Positions 5,876 through 5,902 of a stretch of 5,902 bases of DNA are shown here, one piece after another; position 1 is the stretch's first letter, and every line of letters starts with the position of its first letter. This DNA is from Nevskiaceae bacterium (GTDB lineage Bacteria; Pseudomonadota; Gammaproteobacteria; Steroidobacterales; Steroidobacteraceae), in contig JACKOV010000001.1 of the NCBI GenBank assembly GCA_024234075.1, positions 1-5,902 of the forward strand, written 5' to 3'. The notes under the pieces are model-generated. The model had not been told where the DNA came from, ran no database searches, and worked only from the letters and a program-made list of their open reading frames with translations. A program made the translations under genes and the position numbers.

Positions 5876-5902
5876 AGCCGCCGCAGCCGCCGATGGTGAC
5901 CT
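5874..5902 (-). CDS. soxY: SoxY, sulfur-carrier protein, C-terminal end only
   Basis: Only the last eight complete codons lie in the window, reading VTIGGCGG and then TGA at 5874-5876. The terminal GGCGG motif is diagnostic of SoxY: its cysteine on a flexible Gly arm is the covalent attachment point for thiosulfate-derived sulfur and visits SoxAX, SoxB and SoxCD in turn. Its position directly before soxZ confirms the call. The rest of the gene, including its signal peptide, is beyond the right edge. Confidence 0.95.

Overview
The window is a segment of a thiosulfate-oxidation (sox) operon read entirely on the minus strand. In transcription order it holds the last codons of soxY, then complete soxZ, soxA, soxB, soxC and soxD, then what looks like a decayed cytochrome c gene in the position soxE occupies in related operons. 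The DNA is visibly GC-rich with GC-ended codons. The order Y-Z-A-B-C-D, the diheme form of SoxA and the presence of SoxCD all point to an alphaproteobacterium of the Rhodobacterales (Paracoccus/Rhodovulum/roseobacter type). That assignment is an inference from gene order and family knowledge.

Layout from right to left: soxY 3' end (5874-5902, ending in the GGCGG carrier motif), soxZ (5505-5831), soxA (4601-5467), a 152-base gap with two hairpins and an AT-rich palindrome (4449-4600), soxB (2751-4448), soxC (1412-2728), soxD (313-1431, start inside the soxC end), and a broken cytochrome c reading frame (1-311) that continues past the window edge up to an in-frame stop and beyond. The other spacings are short (42, 37 and 22 bases, then a 20-base overlap), so one polycistronic mRNA is likely. 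The soxA-soxB gap is the one place where transcription could be attenuated or restarted. No operon promoter is visible; it should lie beyond the right edge.

How the genes work together (established Sox biochemistry): SoxYZ is the periplasmic carrier. SoxA (with SoxX, not in the window) oxidatively joins thiosulfate to the SoxY C-terminal cysteine. SoxB hydrolyses off the terminal sulfone as sulfate. SoxCD oxidises the remaining sulfane sulfur, after which SoxB releases a second sulfate. A complete SoxCD predicts full oxidation of thiosulfate to sulfate without sulfur globules. SoxB and SoxC carry twin-arginine signals and SoxA and SoxD carry Sec-type signals. SoxZ has none and is expected to be exported bound to SoxY.

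The main departure from an ordinary sox operon is the frame after soxD. It has no usable start codon, a Cys-to-Gly change in the haem-binding CXXCH, and a TAA stop inside a conserved stretch. I found no evidence of an entirely new system; the core genes look like standard, intact Sox proteins.
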